The translations under genes were made by a program, and so were the position numbers. The notes beneath the pieces are model-generated. The model saw only the letters and a list, made by a program, of their open reading frames with translations. It ran no database searches and was not told the origin of the DNA. Shown piece after piece: positions 60,557 through 64,000 of a stretch of DNA of 64,000 nt (its first letter is position 1; the number at the start of each line of letters is the position of its first letter). The stretch spans positions 1 to 64,000 of the forward strand of contig CALBZW010000011.1 of assembly GCA_937889535.1 (NCBI GenBank), in the 5' to 3' direction. This stretch comes from an uncultured Candidatus Saccharibacteria bacterium (GTDB lineage Bacteria > Patescibacteriota > Saccharimonadia > Saccharimonadales > Saccharimonadaceae).

Positions 60557-60997
60557 TTAACGCACTTCGGTTTCACTGAACCTTACAAGATCAAGCGGAG
60601 CGGCGCCACGGCGAGCAAAATCAATCGCAGAAATAATCCAGTCAGCTCGGCGGAGTTGGTCGCTCATGGCGACAATTTCCTCATAAGTAAACCATTTAGC
60701 CTCAAGGATTTCACCAGCTTGAGGCTTGACGGTGTCCGTCAACAATTTGGTCGTAAAAACAATTGCGACAAAAGTATCATTCGGGACGATATGATTGCCG
60801 ATATTACAGACCCCCGTGAGCTCAACATCGCAATTTGTCTCTTCTTTAATCTCGCGCTTCGCACCGTCAAAAATCGATTCGCCCGGGTCGAGATGACCAG
60901 CCGGGATGTTCCACTTACCGTAGCACTTAGGCTTAGACTCCTGAACTAGAAGATACTTATTATCTTTTTCGATGACTCCACCGACGATAATTGGCAT
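60557..60997 (-). CDS. Nudix hydrolase
   Basis: 146 residues. Complete Nudix box, GHLDPGESIFDGAKREIKEE then TNC. Cleaves a nucleoside diphosphate linked to another group; substrate not predictable. Starts one base after the aminopeptidase stop, with GAAAGGA as ribosome site, so it belongs to the same operon. Confidence 0.94.
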   Translation of the reverse strand: MPIIVGGVIEKDNKYLLVQESKPKCYGKWNIPAGHLDPGESIFDGAKREIKEETNCDVELTGVCNIGNHIVPNDTFVAIVFTTKLLTDTVKPQAGEILEAKWFTYEEIVAMSDQLRRADWIISAIDFARRGAAPLDLVRFSETEVR

Positions 60998-60998
60998 T

Positions 60999-63521
60999 TT
61001 ATATTCCTTTCGTTAGTTCTTTTAACTTCGTTTCAACTTCCGCGCGATCAGTTTCTATGAGCCTCAAGCGAGCGTCAATCTCAGCATGGGCGATTTTCAA
61101 TGTACGAGACAAAATCGGATCATCGGATTTCTGGTCAAAGAAGCTATAAAAAGTCTGCGCTTCGGCTGGAGTCCGAATCAAATTAGCAGCATAGCGGGCG
61201 TAATCCTCGACGGATTTATCGCCGGTGAGCTGGACGACAAAATCCCAATATTCAGTCAACCATTTAATTGTGCGCTCGCGCGTACGGTAATTGCGCAGGA
61301 GATAAATATACAGGAAAATGTGATCTTGCGGGCGCACAACGTCGGTTCGGTCAAGCAGGGTAAGAAGTTCATCCAGATGCTCGTCCTGTTCGGCGCAGGT
61401 AGTCAACGCCGCAAGCAATGCGCGCTTAATATATGGGTCAGTTTCGGTCTGATATTTCGCGAGCCAAGGCGCAAAAACTTCAGTCTCATCGCTTTTCAAC
61501 TTTGCACCAAGGACACGACCGAGCAACTCGGGGTCGATACTCGCAAAATCGTCGCGATAAAGTTTAAGTAGTTCATCGGCGGTTCTTTCATCTTCGCTAT
61601 AACGCGCAATACTAAGTAAAATGTCACGCGCACAAGCTCGGTCGGCATCCGAAATCGGTGCAAAATCAATCTCCGCAAAACGCGCACTATATATATTATG
61701 GAGAAACCTCTTGTAATTCCCCGCTGCTTCGCTTTCGGGCGGACAGAAAAGTTTCAGGTCGTCAAGAATGCTCGCAACGATGTCAAGCACGGCCGCCGAG
61801 TCCTCGGTCTGGAACTTCGGTATCAAGTCGAGGAGCGAAGCTGAGGAAGCATGTCCGGCCTTCGCGAGGAGCATGCGGTCGATCAAAAGACGGAGCTTTT
61901 GTTCAATGGATAGATGGGCGAAGTTGTTCAGTTTCTTTTTAAACTCTTCATCGCCGAGGTCGAGCAAGTAATGCCCAGACATGTCATCCTCAACTTCGGG
62001 GAGCGGCCACTTAGAACCGTCGGTCGTTCCGTCGATCAAGAAACGCTGCTGCTCCCACCAAGTCTGACCGCCATTATGCGCTTCTTGAAGGGTGGGATAA
62101 CCGGGCTGAGAAATCCAAGCGTCCATGAAACGTTTAACATCGAAATCGGCATACGACTGGAGAGCAGTCCATAAATCATCGCCGACCGTATTTTTGTAGG
62201 CATATTTTTCGAAATAATAACGCATGCCTTGATAAAAATTATCCTCACCCATCAGGCGCATCAGCATGAGGACGAGACGAGCGCCCTTCGCGTAAACAAT
62301 CGCGGCGTCAAAAAGTGTAGCTATTTCGGCGGGACTATGAACCTCTTGTTTCACGGCCTGAACGCCAGGCAAAGCGTCACGTTTCAAGGCAGCAAGGCAG
62401 TCGCCGGTGAAGAAATCCTGCCAAACTTTTAGTTCCGGATAGAGCGCGTCGGCAGCAAAATACTCGATTACGGTCGCAAAAGACTCATTAAGCCACAGAT
62501 CATCCCACCATTGCATCGTTACGAGGTCGCCAAACCATTGGTGAGAAAGCTCATGTGTAACCGTCGTCGAAACGGTGCGTTTCACGTCGACGCTAGAATC
62601 GCGATTCGCCAGCATCATAGATTCACGGTAAGTCACCAAGCCCCAGTTTTCCATCGCGCCAGATTCAAAATCCGGCAAAGCGACTTGGTCGAGTTTTGGC
62701 AAGGGATATTTCGTACCGAACTTTTTGTCATAATATTCGAGAGCTCGCGCCGCAGTGTCGTTAGCAAAAAGCAGACTTTCGAGTGGCTGATTGAGCGCGC
62801 AATAGGATGAAACCCGGACGCCGTTTTTGTTCACGGTCGAGACACTTCGGAGCGGGCCAACAACCCAAGCAAGAAGATAAGTCGACATGCGAGGAGTTGA
62901 CGCAAATTCGAAGCGCCCGTTAACATGCGCAATGGACGGCATATTAGCAAGTACCACATCGCAAGACGGGTCATAATCTGGCACAATAATCGTCAAATCG
63001 AAAATTGCTTTTGCAGCTGGCTCGTCGATGCATGGAAACGCTTCGCGAGCGTAGTGAGATTCAAATTGTGTAGCAACAAGTTTTTGAACTTGATTATTCC
63101 ATTCGTAGGTCGAGAGATAACATCCTTCCATGTTGCGCCCAAGTTTTGAGGCAAAGACGATTTCTAGGTCGATGTCTTGATCGGGAGAAGATGAATCTAT
63201 CGGATAATCGACAGGATCATTACTACACTTCTGGATAATATCATGCATTTCATCCGTGACAGTAATTTCAATAACTTCACCATCGTAACGAAATTTGCAT
63301 TCAGCGGAACCATAATTGCTAGATTCAGTCTCATAGCCTCGCCAATATGGCTGCCAGGAAATACGTTGAATATCGAGATTAACTGCATGGAGTTTAATTA
63401 CGCGTGAATCTTGGAGTTTGCCTGTAATCTTAACTTTACCCTTAAAGGTTTCTTCTTGCCGAAAGATGCATTCTTCCAATTGATATCTGCAGGGTTTAAA
63501 ATAGTCTAAGAATCTCTCCAT
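60999..63521 (-). CDS. pepN: M1-family aminopeptidase
   Basis: 840 residues. Zinc aminopeptidase trimming N-terminal residues from peptides. GAMENWGLVTYRE, then the zinc site HELSHQWFGDLV with the third ligand in LWLNESFATVIEYF. The N-terminal beta domain and C-terminal helical ERAP-like domain are both present. No signal peptide, so likely cytoplasmic. With the peptide-binding protein at 47632 it suggests peptide scavenging. TATAAT ends 6 nt before the ATG; a second promoter and hairpin lie further upstream. Confidence 0.95.
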   Translation of the reverse strand: MERFLDYFKPCRYQLEECIFRQEETFKGKVKITGKLQDSRVIKLHAVNLDIQRISWQPYWRGYETESSNYGSAECKFRYDGEVIEITVTDEMHDIIQKCSNDPVDYPIDSSSPDQDIDLEIVFASKLGRNMEGCYLSTYEWNNQVQKLVATQFESHYAREAFPCIDEPAAKAIFDLTIIVPDYDPSCDVVLANMPSIAHVNGRFEFASTPRMSTYLLAWVVGPLRSVSTVNKNGVRVSSYCALNQPLESLLFANDTAARALEYYDKKFGTKYPLPKLDQVALPDFESGAMENWGLVTYRESMMLANRDSSVDVKRTVSTTVTHELSHQWFGDLVTMQWWDDLWLNESFATVIEYFAADALYPELKVWQDFFTGDCLAALKRDALPGVQAVKQEVHSPAEIATLFDAAIVYAKGARLVLMLMRLMGEDNFYQGMRYYFEKYAYKNTVGDDLWTALQSYADFDVKRFMDAWISQPGYPTLQEAHNGGQTWWEQQRFLIDGTTDGSKWPLPEVEDDMSGHYLLDLGDEEFKKKLNNFAHLSIEQKLRLLIDRMLLAKAGHASSASLLDLIPKFQTEDSAAVLDIVASILDDLKLFCPPESEAAGNYKRFLHNIYSARFAEIDFAPISDADRACARDILLSIARYSEDERTADELLKLYRDDFASIDPELLGRVLGAKLKSDETEVFAPWLAKYQTETDPYIKRALLAALTTCAEQDEHLDELLTLLDRTDVVRPQDHIFLYIYLLRNYRTRERTIKWLTEYWDFVVQLTGDKSVEDYARYAANLIRTPAEAQTFYSFFDQKSDDPILSRTLKIAHAEIDARLRLIETDRAEVETKLKELTKGI

Positions 63522-63527
63522 ATTAAT

Positions 63528-63533
63528 ATTATA
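63528..63533 (-). promoter_or_regulatory. Proximal -10 box of pepN (leaderless)
   Basis: GATATAAT, then 6 nt to ATG. Confidence 0.6.
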
Positions 63534-63539
63534 TCATGG

Positions 63540-63560
63540 AAAAACTGACCTCCAGGAGGC
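63540..63560 (-). terminator. Hairpin between the two pepN promoters
   Basis: CCTCC-T-GGAGG then TCAGTTTTT on the minus strand; it could stop RNA from the distal promoter. Confidence 0.45.
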
Positions 63561-63569
63561 TATAATTCC

Positions 63570-63598
63570 ATTATAGCATAAGTGTAATAAAAAGTCAA
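63570..63598 (-). promoter_or_regulatory. Distal promoter upstream of pepN
   Basis: TTGACT (63593-63598), 17-nt spacer, TATAAT (63570-63575); starts immediately after the pilB stop. Confidence 0.7.
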
Positions 63599-63601
63599 TA
63601 T

Positions 63602-64000
63602 CTAAATCACGCGCGAGACTTCTTCGAGCGTAGTTTCGCCCCGCAAAGCCGCAAGAACGCCTTTTTGCTCGAGAGTGAGCATGCCGTGTGCGCGGGCTGA
63701 ATCTTCAATCATATTAGTATTAACGTCCTTGATATCGCCCCGTAGATACGCCTGAATATCCTCGGAAACAACCATCTGTTCCATCAATACAGTGCGACCC
63801 TTATAGCCGAATGGCGCGTCATCGGATGGTACCGGACGATACAATGTAATATCGCCACTCAAATCAACATCGAGACCATAAAGTACGCGGCGAATATAAC
63901 CCACCGTCGCTTCATCTGCACGATAAGGCTCTTTGCTGTCGGAAAGTTTACGTACAAGGCGTTGCGCAATCAGCATGCGAATCGAACTAGCGAAAATCGG
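63602..64000 (-). CDS. pilB: Type IV pilus assembly ATPase, C-terminal part
   Basis: 133 residues visible; the gene runs off the right window edge. The sequence matches the end of PilB/GspE ATPases: AQRLVRKLSDSKEPYRADEA, PFGYKGRTVLMEQMVVSEDI (the G-x-G-R-x-x-x-x-E motif), then GMLTLEQKGVLAALRGETTL and EEVSRVI. The Cys pairs of the usual zinc module are not seen in this segment. It powers pilus extension; other pilus genes are expected beyond the window. Confidence 0.85.
   Translation of the reverse strand, partial: PIFASSIRMLIAQRLVRKLSDSKEPYRADEATVGYIRRVLYGLDVDLSGDITLYRPVPSDDAPFGYKGRTVLMEQMVVSEDIQAYLRGDIKDVNTNMIEDSARAHGMLTLEQKGVLAALRGETTLEEVSRVI

Overview
The window reads as chromosome of a Candidatus Saccharibacteria (TM7) / Patescibacteria-type bacterium. 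This is inferred from the small genes, the reduced forms of household proteins (AlaRS without its C-terminal domain, UvrC without its helix-hairpin-helix tail, a 471-residue MetRS), a PilB-type pilus ATPase, FISUMP-domain surface fragments, and 23S-5S rRNA genes with no 16S beside them. TGA is used as a stop. Most genes lie on the minus strand. Nothing looks like a prophage or plasmid, and no transposase or recombinase gene is present.

Layout: 0-6 kb end of a surface protein, uvrA, sbcB and a hypothetical gene; 6-11 kb a pheS-pheT-FKBP-trxB operon; 11-16 kb aquaporin-like channel, LTA-synthase-like enzyme and metG; 16-23 kb a membrane protein, rsmA, an RpfB-like wall protein, a UvrD/PcrA helicase and an MFS protein; 23-31 kb alaS, a zincin, iscS-mnmA and tatD; 31-36 kb a hypothetical gene, typA and a WxL/DUF916-like surface pair; 36-42 kb muramidase-like protein, tRNA-Leu, a DUF4268-type protein, FISUMP cassettes and an MFS exporter with a leader ORF; 42-53 kb murC, a thioredoxin-fold operon, aspS, an oligopeptide-binding protein, secG, uvrC and small enzymes; 53-57 kb 5S and 23S rRNA; 57-64 kb a helicase with C-terminal repeats, a lipoprotein, phosphatase, Nudix, aminopeptidase N and the end of pilB.

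Transcription signals are very regular. Many promoters carry TTGAC(A/T), a 17-nt spacer and TGTGCTATAAT or TACAAT. In at least 18 genes the -10 hexamer ends only 6 or 7 nt before the start codon, so these mRNAs should be leaderless. Shine-Dalgarno sequences appear mainly at internal operon genes and where there is a real 5' leader. Several leaders themselves open with an ATG at the same +1 position, giving leaderless micro-ORFs upstream of an MFS exporter, the cysteine desulfurase and others.

The main discovery candidate is a family of seven palindromic elements inserted in frame inside pheT, uvrD, alaS, mnmA, iscS, tatD and typA. They share a core of about 75 bp with a hairpin whose loop is (A/G)ACG. 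Each copy is enclosed by long inverted-repeat arms that differ in every copy and run into the host gene. All seven are open in the reading frame, and six of seven use the same core frame (peptide motif P-x-T/D-x-G).
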